Assembly (NCBI GenBank): GCA_000433015.1
Contig: HF998004.1
Coordinates: forward strand, 4,108-40,082
Direction: 5' to 3'
DNA length: 35,975 nucleotides
DNA from: Firmicutes bacterium CAG:631
Lineage (GTDB): Bacteria; Bacillota_I; Bacilli_A; RFN20; CAG-631
Positions 16,517 through 24,943 of the stretch are shown one piece after another. The notes beneath the pieces were generated by a model, which was not told where the DNA came from, ran no database searches, and saw only the letters and a list, made by a program, of their open reading frames with translations. Made by a program: the position numbers and the translations under genes. Position 1 is the first letter of the stretch, and each line of letters opens with the position of its first letter.

Positions 16517-17406
16517 ATGGACGGGATATTATTAGTTCATAAATTAGCAGGATATACGAGTCAAGATGTTTGTCATCTCATCAAAAAAAAACTTCATGTA
16601 CAAAAAGTTGGTCATTGTGGTACGTTGGATCCTTTTGCTGAAGGATTATTAATCATCGGTTTAAATCAAGGTACAAAAGTACTTCCTTATTTAGTACAAA
16701 AATACTTCCTTATTTAGAAAAAGAAAAAAAGACTTATTTGGCCACTTTAAAATTAGGCAGTCAAACAACAACTTTAGATAAAACAGGAGAAATCATGCAA
16801 AATCAACCGATTCCTCCGTTTGATAAAAATACTTTAGAAAAAATGTTTGCCTCTTTGATTGGCAAACAACAACAAATTCCACCGATGTATAGTGCTATCA
16901 AAGTCAATGGAAAAAAATTATATGAATATGCACGTAAAAATATAACGATTGAAAGAAAACCACGAGAAATTGAAATTTATGATCTTCAGTTGATTGATTT
17001 TGAAAAAGATTGGATTCAATTTGAAGTCACTTGTTCAAAGGGAACCTATATTCGTACGCTTGGTGAAGAAATGGCTAAAAAATTGCATACCGTTGGTCAT
17101 TTAACGCAATTAATTCGCACACGTATTGGTCAATATGAACTTCAAAATGCAATTTCAATAGATGCTTTAGATTCTTTGACTGCTTGTATTCCTATTTATC
17201 AAGCTGTTCCATTCCCATATCAAAAAGCACCTGATGCGTTGATTCCTTTCATTAAAGATGGGAAACCGCTTTTCTATCAAAGCGATGCCCCTTTAATTTT
17301 ATGGGTAAATGACCAAATGAGGGCTTTAGCTATTTATCAAAAAGAAAATGAAAATGAATATCGATGTGTAAGGGGATTTTATGATGAAAATTGTTTCCAT
17401 TCATAA
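16517..17406 (+). pseudogene. truB: tRNA pseudouridine-55 synthase, frameshifted by a 23-bp duplication
   Basis: TruB makes pseudouridine 55 in the T-loop of tRNAs. The first fragment holds MDGILLVHKLAGYTSQDV and the catalytic motif GHCGTLDPFAEG with Asp38, and stops at the TAG at 16715-16717. The rest continues in another frame from 16717 (EKEKKTYLATLKLG) through KGTYIRTLGEE to the end at 17406. Between them, 16671-16693 is repeated at 16694-16716 with one difference. Removing one copy restores an open frame of 288 residues, a normal TruB length. The ATG at 16517 has GGATGAGG upstream. Downstream ribF overlaps the truB end by 26 bases, so polarity could affect it. An assembly artefact is possible but less likely, as the copies differ. 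Confidence 0.85.
16671..16716 (+). repeat. 23-bp imperfect tandem duplication inside truB
   Basis: The unit begins GTACAAAAG/A and ends CTTCCTTATTTA. Copy one is 16671-16693 and copy two 16694-16716. They differ at one base (G to A, changing Val to Ile in the restored frame). The unit length is not a multiple of three, so it shifts the truB frame. Confidence 0.95.
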
Positions 17407-18322
17407 CATTCAAGATTTTAATTTTTTACAAAATGATTGTTTTTGTTGTATTGGTTTTTTTGATGGAATTCATTTAGGACATCAAAAAATTTTAAAGCAA
17501 TGTGTTTTAGATGCCAAAAAAGAAAACAAACAAGCGATTGTTCTGACGTTTTCTGATGATTGTGTTCTTTCATTAAAAAAATCAATGCCACTTTGCCAAC
17601 AAGAGTTAAAATTACAAGCCTTCAAACAATTAGGAATTGATGTCGTTTATATTTTTGAAAATCATGCCGCGATTTTTCAATTCAGTGGCCTTGAATTTAT
17701 TCAAAAAGTTTTACTTCCTTTAAATGTTCAAAGAGTTTATTGTGGCAATGACTTTTCCTTTGGTAGCGATTTTAAAAAAGCCAATGATTTAAATCCATTT
17801 ATTCCTGTTATCCAACTTGAAGATTATATTGTTCAAAAAAATAAAATTTCTTCTTCTTATATTAAACAATTACTACAAAATGGGAATGTTACTTTGGCCA
17901 ATCAATATTTATATGATGATTATACCATTATTGGTACAATTATTCATGGAAAACAACTAGGAAGAACCCTTGATTGTAAAACAGCCAATTTAAAGGTAAA
18001 ATATCCCTTATTTTTAAAAGAAGGCGTTTATTTTGGCTTTGCTTCTTATCAAAATCAATACTATAAAGCCATGATAAATGTGGGAAAAAATCCCACAACA
18101 GACCATGATTTAAAACAAAAAATAGAAGTTCATCTTTTAAATTTTAACCAAGATATCTACCATCAAACACTAAAAGTAACCTTTCTTGAATATCATCGTC
18201 AAGAAATCAAATTTGCTGACCTTGAAGCATTGAAAAAATGCTTAAAAGAAGATAAAATAGCTTTAGAAAACTTTAAAATAAAAGGAGAGAAAAAAGATGA
18301 AAAGAAAAAATTTTGGTGCTAA
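17381..18322 (+). CDS. ribF: Bifunctional riboflavin kinase/FAD synthetase
   Basis: The protein has 313 residues. The N-terminal adenylyltransferase domain has GFFDGIHLGHQKIL (about 25-38) and YCGNDFSFG. The C-terminal riboflavin kinase domain has GTIIHGKQLGR followed by TLDCKTANL. In most relatives the last motif reads G[FY]PTAN; here Pro is Lys and the preceding Gly-Phe pair is lost, while Thr and Asn are kept. It converts riboflavin to FMN and then to FAD in the cytoplasm. The ATG at 17381 has AAGGGG five bases upstream and overlaps truB by 26 bases; the next ATG (17384) is also possible. The following flavin reductase overlaps its end by 26 bases, which fits a flavin-linked operon. Confidence 0.92.
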   Translation: MMKIVSIHNIQDFNFLQNDCFCCIGFFDGIHLGHQKILKQCVLDAKKENKQAIVLTFSDDCVLSLKKSMPLCQQELKLQAFKQLGIDVVYIFENHAAIFQFSGLEFIQKVLLPLNVQRVYCGNDFSFGSDFKKANDLNPFIPVIQLEDYIVQKNKISSSYIKQLLQNGNVTLANQYLYDDYTIIGTIIHGKQLGRTLDCKTANLKVKYPLFLKEGVYFGFASYQNQYYKAMINVGKNPTTDHDLKQKIEVHLLNFNQDIYHQTLKVTFLEYHRQEIKFADLEALKKCLKEDKIALENFKIKGEKKDEKKKFWC

Positions 18323-18860
18323 AACCTATCTTTATCCGCAACCTGTCTTTATTATTGGAAGTTATGATGAAAATCAAGTACCTGATGCCATGAATGCCGC
18401 TTGGGGTGGAATTTGTGATTATGAAAAAATCTTTTTATGTTTAAGTGCTGAGCATAAAACCGTTAAAAACATCTTAAAAAGAAAAGCGTTTACCGTTTCC
18501 ATGGCCAATACGGCAAATATGGTAGCTTGTGATTATGTAGGCATTGTTTCAGCAAACGATGTTTTAGATAAAGTAAAACAAGCGGGTTGGACAACAACAA
18601 AAAGCGAATTTGTTGATGCACCAATTATCAATGAATTACCATTAACTTTAGAATGTGAAATGGAATCCTTTGATGAAAAAACAGATATCATGATTGGAAA
18701 AATCATCAATGTATCCACCGATGAATCTATTTTAACGGATGGTAAAATTGATGTTGATAAATTACAACCACTAACTTATGATGCTGTTCATCATCACTAC
18801 ATTCAACTGGGAAAAATTGTGGGTAAAGCTTTCCAAGAAGGATTAAAAATAAAAAAATAA
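18297..18860 (+). CDS. Flavin reductase-like FMN-binding protein
   Basis: The protein has 187 residues and the split-barrel flavin reductase-like fold. It shows YPQPVFIIGSYDENQVPDAM near the start, the flavin-contacting stretch MNAAWGGICDYEKIFLCLS, and a late HHHYIQLGKIVG. Such proteins bind FMN and use NAD(P)H to reduce flavin or another acceptor; the exact substrate is not visible. AAAGGAGAG precedes the ATG. The gene overlaps the end of ribF, whose product supplies FMN. No terminator follows; a separate rpsO promoter begins just after the stop codon. Confidence 0.87.
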   Translation: MKRKNFGAKTYLYPQPVFIIGSYDENQVPDAMNAAWGGICDYEKIFLCLSAEHKTVKNILKRKAFTVSMANTANMVACDYVGIVSANDVLDKVKQAGWTTTKSEFVDAPIINELPLTLECEMESFDEKTDIMIGKIINVSTDESILTDGKIDVDKLQPLTYDAVHHHYIQLGKIVGKAFQEGLKIKK

Positions 18861-18865
18861 AAAGA

Positions 18866-18894
18866 TTGTAAATTTTTATAAAATTGTTTATAAT
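18866..18894 (+). promoter_or_regulatory. rpsO promoter
   Basis: TTGTAA and a perfect TATAAT are separated by 17 bases. Transcription should begin near 18901, giving a leader of about 74 bases. Confidence 0.8.
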
Positions 18895-18900
18895 AATTAG

Positions 18901-18974
18901 GACACTTACGAAGATTACAAAATCTCCGATTGTATTCTTGGTTTGTGCAAAAATTAAAAATAGGAGGAAAAACA
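18901..18974 (+). promoter_or_regulatory. Probable structured S15 leader of rpsO
   Basis: The leader contains a hairpin AGATT/AATCT, and alternative longer-range pairs CAC/GTG and AAGA/TCTT that share bases with it. The pairings exclude each other, as expected for a leader in which S15 represses its own translation. I cannot match it to a specific S15-leader class by eye. Confidence 0.45.
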
Positions 18975-19247
18975 ATGTTAACAAAAGAACAAGTTGCCGA
19001 AATTGTAAAAACTTACGGAAAGAATGAAAACGATTCAGGTTCTCCTGAAGTTCAAATTGCGATTTTAAGTGCTCGTATTAATTATTTAACAGACCACTTA
19101 AAAGAACACAAAAATGACCATCATTCTAGACGTGGACTTTTAAAATTAGTCGGTAAAAGACGTGGCTTATTAGTTTATTTAAAAACAAATAACTATGCAT
19201 CTTATGTCTCTTTAATTGAAAAATTAAAAATTAGAGATAATATTTAA
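18975..19247 (+). CDS. rpsO: 30S ribosomal protein S15
   Basis: The 90-residue protein has the S15 signature: [20 protein letters not shown] followed by [22 protein letters not shown] and ending [11 protein letters not shown]. It binds 16S rRNA in the platform of the small subunit early in assembly. The start ATG at 18975 has TAGGAGGAAA seven bases upstream; the longer in-frame opening upstream is leader sequence. It is monocistronic, with its own promoter and terminator. Confidence 0.98.
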   Translation: MLTKEQVAEIVKTYGKNENDSGSPEVQIAILSARINYLTDHLKEHKNDHHSRRGLLKLVGKRRGLLVYLKTNNYASYVSLIEKLKIRDNI

Positions 19248-19251
19248 TAAT

Positions 19252-19277
19252 AAACTGGGCTCGTCCCAGTTTTTTTG
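19252..19277 (+). terminator. Terminator of rpsO
   Basis: AAACTGGG pairs with CCCAGTTT across a five-base loop, followed directly by Ts. The next gene starts 20 bases further on, so some read-through may express it. Confidence 0.93.
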
Positions 19278-19295
19278 CAAAAAGGAGGATTTAAA

Positions 19296-20372
19296 ATGAA
19301 TAAAGATGTATTATTAAAAGAAATTAGTGAAGTTAATGGTGTATCAGGTTTTGAAAAAGAAGCAACAAGAGTTGTAAAAAAATACTTTTTAGATTCTTGT
19401 GATGAAATTCAATATGACAATCTTGGATCGATTGTTGGTAAAAAAGTTGGGGATGAAAAGGGTCCAAAGATTTTATTAACGGGTCATATTGATGAAGTTG
19501 GTTTTTTAGTTAAATCAATTGATGAAAATGGTTATATTCGTGTTCACCCATTAGGTGGTTGGTGGGCACATGTCATTTTGGCACAAAAAGTCATGATTAC
19601 CACTCGCGAAGGCAAAAAAATCTTTGGTGTATTTGGTGCTGAACCTCCTCATGGCATGGGTCCAGAAGCTAGAAATAAAGTTAAAGATGCAAAAGATTTA
19701 TACATTGATTTAGGAGTTGCAAATAAAAAAGAAGTTGAAGATTTAGGAATTCAAGTCGGTGACCCGATTTGTCCTCTTTCTGAATTTAGACGTATGAATA
19801 ATCCAAAATATTTATATGGAAAAGCATGGGATGACCGTATTGCCGTCGCTGCGATTATTGAAACTTTAGATCAATTAAAAGGACAAGCCCATCCTAATGT
19901 CGTTTATGGTGCGGCTACGGTTCAAGAAGAAGTCGGTTTACGTGGTGCTAAAACCGTAGGCCAAATGGTCCATCCTGATGTTGCAATCGCGATTGATGTC
20001 ACGATGTGTTATGATTTGCCAACCATTCAAGATGGTCAGGCAAAACTTGGAACGGGTGTTGCTTTAAGTTTATATGATCATAGTGTGATTGCGCATAGTG
20101 GTCTTGTTAAATATATGGAAAAAATTTGTAAAGAAGAAAATATTCCTTTTACTTATGATGGCTTAGCTGCTGGTGGAACGGATAGTGGAGAATTACATAA
20201 AGTATATGATGGTGTTGTCAATATGACGCTTTCCATTCCTTGTCGTTATTTCCATTCTCATAGTTCTATCGTTCATGAAGATGATTTAGATGCAACCGTT
20301 AAACTTTTAACTTCATTTATTAAAAAGTTAACTTTTGCCGATTTAGAAGAAATCAAAAAAGATAAGCAATAA
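19296..20372 (+). CDS. M42-family metallo-aminopeptidase
   Basis: The protein has 358 residues. The metal ligands and catalytic residues of family M42 are visible: TGHIDEVGF with His64 and Asp66, AWDDRIAV, VQEEVGLRGAKT with the catalytic and ligand glutamates, AIDVT, and GGTDSG with the late SIPCRYFHSHSSIV. Family members form cytoplasmic dodecameric tetrahedral shells that remove N-terminal residues from peptides, often glutamyl/aspartyl ones. The ATG at 19296 is chosen because AAAGGAGGA lies six bases upstream; the TTG at 19275 lies in the rpsO terminator. No promoter is seen between the terminator and the start. Confidence 0.93.
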   Translation: MNKDVLLKEISEVNGVSGFEKEATRVVKKYFLDSCDEIQYDNLGSIVGKKVGDEKGPKILLTGHIDEVGFLVKSIDENGYIRVHPLGGWWAHVILAQKVMITTREGKKIFGVFGAEPPHGMGPEARNKVKDAKDLYIDLGVANKKEVEDLGIQVGDPICPLSEFRRMNNPKYLYGKAWDDRIAVAAIIETLDQLKGQAHPNVVYGAATVQEEVGLRGAKTVGQMVHPDVAIAIDVTMCYDLPTIQDGQAKLGTGVALSLYDHSVIAHSGLVKYMEKICKEENIPFTYDGLAAGGTDSGELHKVYDGVVNMTLSIPCRYFHSHSSIVHEDDLDATVKLLTSFIKKLTFADLEEIKKDKQ

Positions 20373-20426
20373 ATCATTTTAAGAATAATTTATCGCATTT
20401 TTCAAATACTATAAATGGTGATGTTG

Positions 20427-21254
20427 GTGAAAAAGAAAGCCTATAGTTTATTTTTAATATTTATTATAAACTGCCTGACTTCTTGTAAAAACACTTCCAC
20501 ATCACCATCTTTTTTTTCTCCAACCGAACAAATAGTGGAAGAGATTCCAGATTTTGGCAATTTTATCAATGAAATGGAAGCCTTAGACTTGGTTTTTGAA
20601 GAAATTGATGCACAAATGCTTCCAGATATCATTTATGCCATTTTAACCGTTTGTGTTGAAGAAGAAACATTTGAAATTCAAGTTGAAATTATTGAAGATC
20701 AAAAAAATGGCAAACGATATCACATAAAAAATGAATATATTGATATTTGGGTAGAAAATGAGCAACTAAAAATTCTTTATCAAGAAGATGTTCCTCTTAT
20801 TGAACCTTTACCTGATGAATATCTTGAATTATATATCAATTATTTAGAAGCAAAAAGTGCAACAAATGATTTTTTATTTGTCGATTTAAAAAGACAAATG
20901 ATTTTTGTTTTTGAAAATTACAACGGATATTATTTTTTAATTCAAAAATTCCCTTGCGCAAGTGGCAAAAATGCAACACCCACAAAAAGAGGACATTTTA
21001 TTATCGAAAATAAAGGCCCTGTTTTTTATAATGAAGCGAAATTTTATAAATGTTATTATTGGCTTAAATATAGCGGACAATATTTATTACATTCTGTCCC
21101 TTATTCTTTAGATGGTGAAATATTAAATACGGCAATAATATTAAATACGGCAATGCAAAAAAAAGTATCCAATGGATGCATCCGTACAGAAATTCAAAAT
21201 GCGCAATGGTTATATGAAAATATCGATACACAAACAACCATTTGGGTTTATTAA
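20427..21254 (+). CDS. YkuD L,D-transpeptidase lipoprotein
   Basis: The protein has about 275 residues. A lipoprotein signal (KKK, hydrophobic core, LTSC) precedes a 125-residue acidic domain without recognised fold and a C-terminal YkuD domain. The catalytic motif is HS(V)P at His222 and SNGCIR with Cys251 (numbering from this start). The usual SHGC is SNGC here. Such enzymes make 3-3 peptidoglycan cross-links or anchor proteins outside the membrane. Twenty-five residues separate His and Ser, against 19 in relatives I recall, because of an 18-base in-frame duplication. GTG at 20427 is chosen since GGTGAT lies about five bases upstream; ATG at 20415 or 20421 is possible. The start is uncertain. 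Confidence 0.88.
   Translation: MKKKAYSLFLIFIINCLTSCKNTSTSPSFFSPTEQIVEEIPDFGNFINEMEALDLVFEEIDAQMLPDIIYAILTVCVEEETFEIQVEIIEDQKNGKRYHIKNEYIDIWVENEQLKILYQEDVPLIEPLPDEYLELYINYLEAKSATNDFLFVDLKRQMIFVFENYNGYYFLIQKFPCASGKNATPTKRGHFIIENKGPVFYNEAKFYKCYYWLKYSGQYLLHSVPYSLDGEILNTAIILNTAMQKKVSNGCIRTEIQNAQWLYENIDTQTTIWVY
21120..21155 (+). repeat. 18-bp in-frame tandem duplication in the L,D-transpeptidase gene
   Basis: ATATTAAATACGGCAATA (21120-21137) is followed by the same unit ending in G (21138-21155). It encodes ILNTAI-ILNTAM between the catalytic His and Cys. Confidence 0.95.
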
Positions 21255-21284
21255 AAAAATGTAGAATTTATTTTCTACATTTTT
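21255..21284. terminator. Bidirectional terminator between converging genes
   Basis: AAAAATGTAGAA pairs with TTCTACATTTTT across TTTATT. It directly follows the transpeptidase stop codon and touches the glucosidase stop on the other strand. Confidence 0.9.
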
Positions 21285-22917
21285 ATTTTTTATAGGTATA
21301 AACAAATGCTTCATAAGGACGAAGTGTTTGCGTTTGCATTTTAGACACTGATTCATAATTTTGCAAAAGCACTTTTTCTATATGAAAAGGTAAAGTAATT
21401 GTTTCTTCATAACGATTCATATTGACAACAATGCAAATTTGATTGTCTTGATCACTTCTTGTATAAACAAAAACATGTTCTAAATCATCAAGATAAGATT
21501 GGAACTTGCCATATACAAATGTATTTTTATAAGTTTCATTTTTTCTTAATTGAATCAATTTTTTATAAAAGTGATAAATGGAATTGGGATCTTTTTTAGC
21601 CGCTTTTAAATTAATCGTTTGATAATTTGGATTCACTTTAATCCATGTAGGAGCACCTTTGTTAAATCCAGCATTGACACTATCATCCCATTGAATAGGT
21701 GTACGATTGTTATCTCTTCCTTCTTGATAGCATGCTTTCATAAATTCATCATAAGTTAAAACCTTTTTATCTAAAACTAATTCTTGGTAATGGCCTTTAA
21801 TTTCAATATCTCGATATTCATCAATAGAATTCATAACAATATTGGTCATACCAATTTCTTGACCTTGATAAATAAATGGTGTTCCCTTTAAAAAATAGTT
21901 CATAATGGCAATGGCCTTTGCTGATTCTAAATAAAATTCTTTTTCATTGCCAAATTTATTAATACAACGTCCCAAATCATGATTTTCTACAAATAAAGCG
22001 TTCCAAGATAAATCATTTAAACCTCTTTGATATTTACACAATATATCTTTAATCAATTTCATATTGATAGGCTTTGGTGTAAATTTATGATACCGTGTAT
22101 AATCGCAAGTCGAACTTGTACATTCAAATTGAAAAACCATGTCCAATTCATGATGCTCAGGATTTGTAAATTCAATGGCCTTTTCTAAATCTCCCCATGC
22201 TTCACCAACAGTTACCGCATCATATCTACCAAAGGAACGAAGATTTAATTCTCTCACTTTAGAATGGAGTGTAGGGCCATAAGCATGAATATCTTTATCA
22301 ATTTCTTTTCCAATAAGCTGAATGACATCGAAGCGAATGCCACGAATGCCTTTTTCCATCCAAAAATTGATAATCTTTACAAATTCATCCATAATTTTTT
22401 TATTTTCCCAGTTTAAATCGGGTTGCCCGACTCCAAATTCATGAAAATAATATTGTTTTGTATTTTCATCATATTCCCAAGCAGATCCTCCAAACGTGGA
22501 ATGCATATTAAAAAGAGGCTCATCTCTCCAAATATAATATTCTCGATAAGGATTGTCTTTGCTCTTTTTTGATTCCTTAAACCAGTCATGTTCACTAGAG
22601 GTATGATTGGCTACAATATCCATCATGATATACATTTCTCTTTTTTTCGTTTCTGCAATCAAAGTATCCATATCTTTCATCGTACCAAATAAAGGATTGA
22701 TTTGATAATAGTTGGCTACATCATAGCCATTATCTTCCATTGGAGAAGCAAAAAAAGGAGTTAACCATAAAATATCCACACCAAGTTCTTTTAAATCATC
22801 TAAATGTTGAATAATTCCTTTTAAATCTCCATATCCATCGTTATTTGCATCTGCAAAACTCATCGGATAAATTTGATAAACAATTTTATCATGCCACCAT
22901 TTTTTTTGTTGCATCAT
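21283..22917 (-). CDS. GH13 alpha-1,6-glucosidase (oligo-1,6-glucosidase/DexB type)
   Basis: The 544-residue protein is full length for GH13 subfamily 31. It has DIVANHTS (100-107), the nucleophile Asp197 in GIRFDVI, the acid/base Glu239 in VGEAWG and the transition-state Asp314 in FVENHDLGR. Val directly after the nucleophile is the residue reported to favour alpha-1,6 bonds in this subfamily, and GEAWG is closer to DexB than to TreC. There is no signal peptide, so it acts on imported isomalto-oligosaccharides or dextran fragments. AGAGGGAT precedes the ATG. The gene has its own promoter with a palindrome across the -35 and follows a two-component system. Confidence 0.93.
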   Translation of the reverse strand: MMQQKKWWHDKIVYQIYPMSFADANNDGYGDLKGIIQHLDDLKELGVDILWLTPFFASPMEDNGYDVANYYQINPLFGTMKDMDTLIAETKKREMYIMMDIVANHTSSEHDWFKESKKSKDNPYREYYIWRDEPLFNMHSTFGGSAWEYDENTKQYYFHEFGVGQPDLNWENKKIMDEFVKIINFWMEKGIRGIRFDVIQLIGKEIDKDIHAYGPTLHSKVRELNLRSFGRYDAVTVGEAWGDLEKAIEFTNPEHHELDMVFQFECTSSTCDYTRYHKFTPKPINMKLIKDILCKYQRGLNDLSWNALFVENHDLGRCINKFGNEKEFYLESAKAIAIMNYFLKGTPFIYQGQEIGMTNIVMNSIDEYRDIEIKGHYQELVLDKKVLTYDEFMKACYQEGRDNNRTPIQWDDSVNAGFNKGAPTWIKVNPNYQTINLKAAKKDPNSIYHFYKKLIQLRKNETYKNTFVYGKFQSYLDDLEHVFVYTRSDQDNQICIVVNMNRYEETITLPFHIEKVLLQNYESVSKMQTQTLRPYEAFVYTYKK

Positions 22918-22938
22918 ATCCCTCTTTTCACCGACTTC

Positions 22939-22973
22939 AATATAGCAAATTCAAAGAAGAAATGCAATGCATT
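22939..22973 (-). promoter_or_regulatory. Promoter and candidate operator of the alpha-glucosidase gene
   Basis: On the minus strand TTGCAT and TATATT are separated by 17 bases. The -35 lies inside a 13-base palindrome with arms AATGCA and TGCATT around one base (22961-22973). A repressor bound there would block the -35. Confidence 0.6.
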
Positions 22974-22978
22974 TTCAC

Positions 22979-24943
22979 TTATGCCAAAGGCAAAGAAATC
23001 GTAAAAATTAAATGATGATTTTCATTTTTATAAGTAATGTCTCCACCCATTGATTGTATAAATTTTTTTGAAATATAAAGCCCAATTCCGCGATTTTCAT
23101 CGGTTTTACTTATAGAATAATAAGGTAAAAACACATCAATATGACCATCAATTCCTTTTCCATTATCGATGATTTCAATAAAACCTTTTTCTTTGTTTTT
23201 AAAGGACTTGATTTCGATTTTACTACACTCTGCATGCTCAATGGCGTTTAAAACAATATTGTTTAAAATAGAAATTAAATTGTTTTCTTTTCCATAAATG
23301 TTAAAATCAACAGGAGAAATCGTAAGCTCAATTCCATTTGCATCACAATCGGGTTTCATATTTTCATAAATGGTATAAATTAATTTTTTGATGGATAAAG
23401 TTTTTGATTTTTCAATGACAAAATTATTTTTTTCATATTTTGCAAGGGCATCCAAACTTTTTTCAATTTGGCTACTTCTCATGGTAATACTATGATAAGC
23501 TTTCATTTGTTGTTCATCATCAAGATTAATTTTTAATAATTTTAAATCATGATTAATTCCTTGTATAGGTTTTTTCATATCATGGGATACATAGCGAAGT
23601 AAAGTATCTTTTTCTTCAATTAAAGTTTGTAAGTTTTTTGTTTGAATTTTTACTTCCGATTGAATATTATTCATTAAATAACGATTGGTTTGTTCTAATA
23701 AAATGAATTCTTTCATTCCTAAGACCGTGATAATAATTAAAATAAAAAAGGTTAAGTAAAAAAAGGAAGATAAATAAATTAAAGTGTTTAGTCGAATTAA
23801 TTGAGAAAACATAAGAGCAGGTAAAAAGATAATCTGCCAATAATTTTTATGATTAGATTGGCAAAGAATTCTTGCTGCTGCAATTGCAAAAATTCCCAAA
23901 CTGACCAAAAATTGAACAATTTCTCCAATAAAAATTAAAGGAATATCAGAAAAATAGCCGGCTAAAAAATTGATGACAAACAAAATGCCATAGGTTGTCA
24001 TAAAAATAATTTTTAATTTTTTATTTTTCTTTTCTTGAAACAAATCCATACAGCCACTAAAACATAAAATGGCAAAACTACTTTTAAAAATTGCAACTAA
24101 AAAAAAGGGATTCGTTGTAACATCATAAAGATTATACAAAGATGTAGATAATAAAAATATACCGATAATTCCAATAATTTGAGGTAAATAATGGAGAGTT
24201 TTCTTTAATATAGAGACAAAAATAAATAAAGATAAAACTAAAATGGAAATCAAAACAACGGCATAAATGAAAAAAATATCTCTTTGGATGATTTCTCGAA
24301 TTGCCTCATCTTCTCCAATTAAAATTAATCCTTGAATTCCCGATAAATTGCTTTGTCTTGACTCATATTGAATCGTAACCTCTTTTTTTAATAGACTATC
24401 ATCATTTAAAAGAGCTTCCTTGGAGGCATTAAAAGATAAATCTAAAAATATGGGTTGAGTAGTCGATTGATGCGTTGAAGAATTTGAATCATTTTCAGCA
24501 CTCATTTTACCAATGGAATAAGCTTTTATTCCATTAACATAGATGATACAAGAAGAAAATATAGGAGATAAATAAAGAGTAAGATGCCAATGATTATCTC
24601 GTTGTAATAAAGAAGATAACTGTTTCGATTTTTCTTCAAATCTTTCGTCATTCGGATCAAGATTTAAAAATATAAACGAAATCGTTCCCGTCGTCGAATT
24701 GTTTTTTAAATTTTCATCATTTGAAAAATCATCGGAAATCACATTATAACTAGTAATTTGGTGAAAACTGGTGATATCTTCAATTTTTAATGCAATCTTT
24801 TTTTCTTCATGTTCTGTTGTAATTGGATAATTTGGTAAAGGTTGAAGATGATTGGTTTGAATGTTCATCAAAATAGGAAAGGTTAAAAAAGATAAGACAA
24901 AAAAAATAAGAAAAAGTGAAAAGAATAAATATTTTGTTTTCAT
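22979..24943 (-). CDS. Seven-transmembrane sensor histidine kinase
   Basis: The protein has 654 residues. After one N-terminal membrane segment (about 6-26) comes an external domain (about 30-215), then six or seven hydrophobic helices (about 222-415), a layout like 7TMR-DISM receptors. A coiled linker leads to the kinase core: H-box RYVSHDMKKPIQG with His454, N-box LNNIVLNAIEHAE, and nucleotide-binding motifs DNGKGI and RGIGLYISKKF. The ATG overlaps the stop codon of the response regulator gene (ATGA), so the pair is translationally coupled. The signal is unknown. The external domain has no recognised ligand site. The neighbouring GH13 and GH77 enzymes suggest a carbohydrate-related stimulus, which is only inference. 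Confidence 0.9.
   Translation of the reverse strand: MKTKYLFFSLFLIFFVLSFLTFPILMNIQTNHLQPLPNYPITTEHEEKKIALKIEDITSFHQITSYNVISDDFSNDENLKNNSTTGTISFIFLNLDPNDERFEEKSKQLSSLLQRDNHWHLTLYLSPIFSSCIIYVNGIKAYSIGKMSAENDSNSSTHQSTTQPIFLDLSFNASKEALLNDDSLLKKEVTIQYESRQSNLSGIQGLILIGEDEAIREIIQRDIFFIYAVVLISILVLSLFIFVSILKKTLHYLPQIIGIIGIFLLSTSLYNLYDVTTNPFFLVAIFKSSFAILCFSGCMDLFQEKKNKKLKIIFMTTYGILFVINFLAGYFSDIPLIFIGEIVQFLVSLGIFAIAAARILCQSNHKNYWQIIFLPALMFSQLIRLNTLIYLSSFFYLTFFILIIITVLGMKEFILLEQTNRYLMNNIQSEVKIQTKNLQTLIEEKDTLLRYVSHDMKKPIQGINHDLKLLKINLDDEQQMKAYHSITMRSSQIEKSLDALAKYEKNNFVIEKSKTLSIKKLIYTIYENMKPDCDANGIELTISPVDFNIYGKENNLISILNNIVLNAIEHAECSKIEIKSFKNKEKGFIEIIDNGKGIDGHIDVFLPYYSISKTDENRGIGLYISKKFIQSMGGDITYKNENHHLIFTISLPLA

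Noticed and set aside
16499..16717. A separate small gene in place of the truB 5' fragment
   Set aside because: Its sequence is the TruB N terminus with the catalytic GTLDP motif, and the continuation follows in another frame after the duplication.
18727..18984. Minus-strand reading frame over the rpsO promoter and leader
   Set aside because: It runs across a clear promoter and leader on the other strand and has no start signal of its own.
24940..24943. Possible Mycoplasma-type code (TGA as Trp), suggested by the low GC
   Set aside because: TGA serves as the stop codon of the response regulator and of hslO, each overlapping the next ATG, and tryptophans are encoded by TGG. The code is standard.
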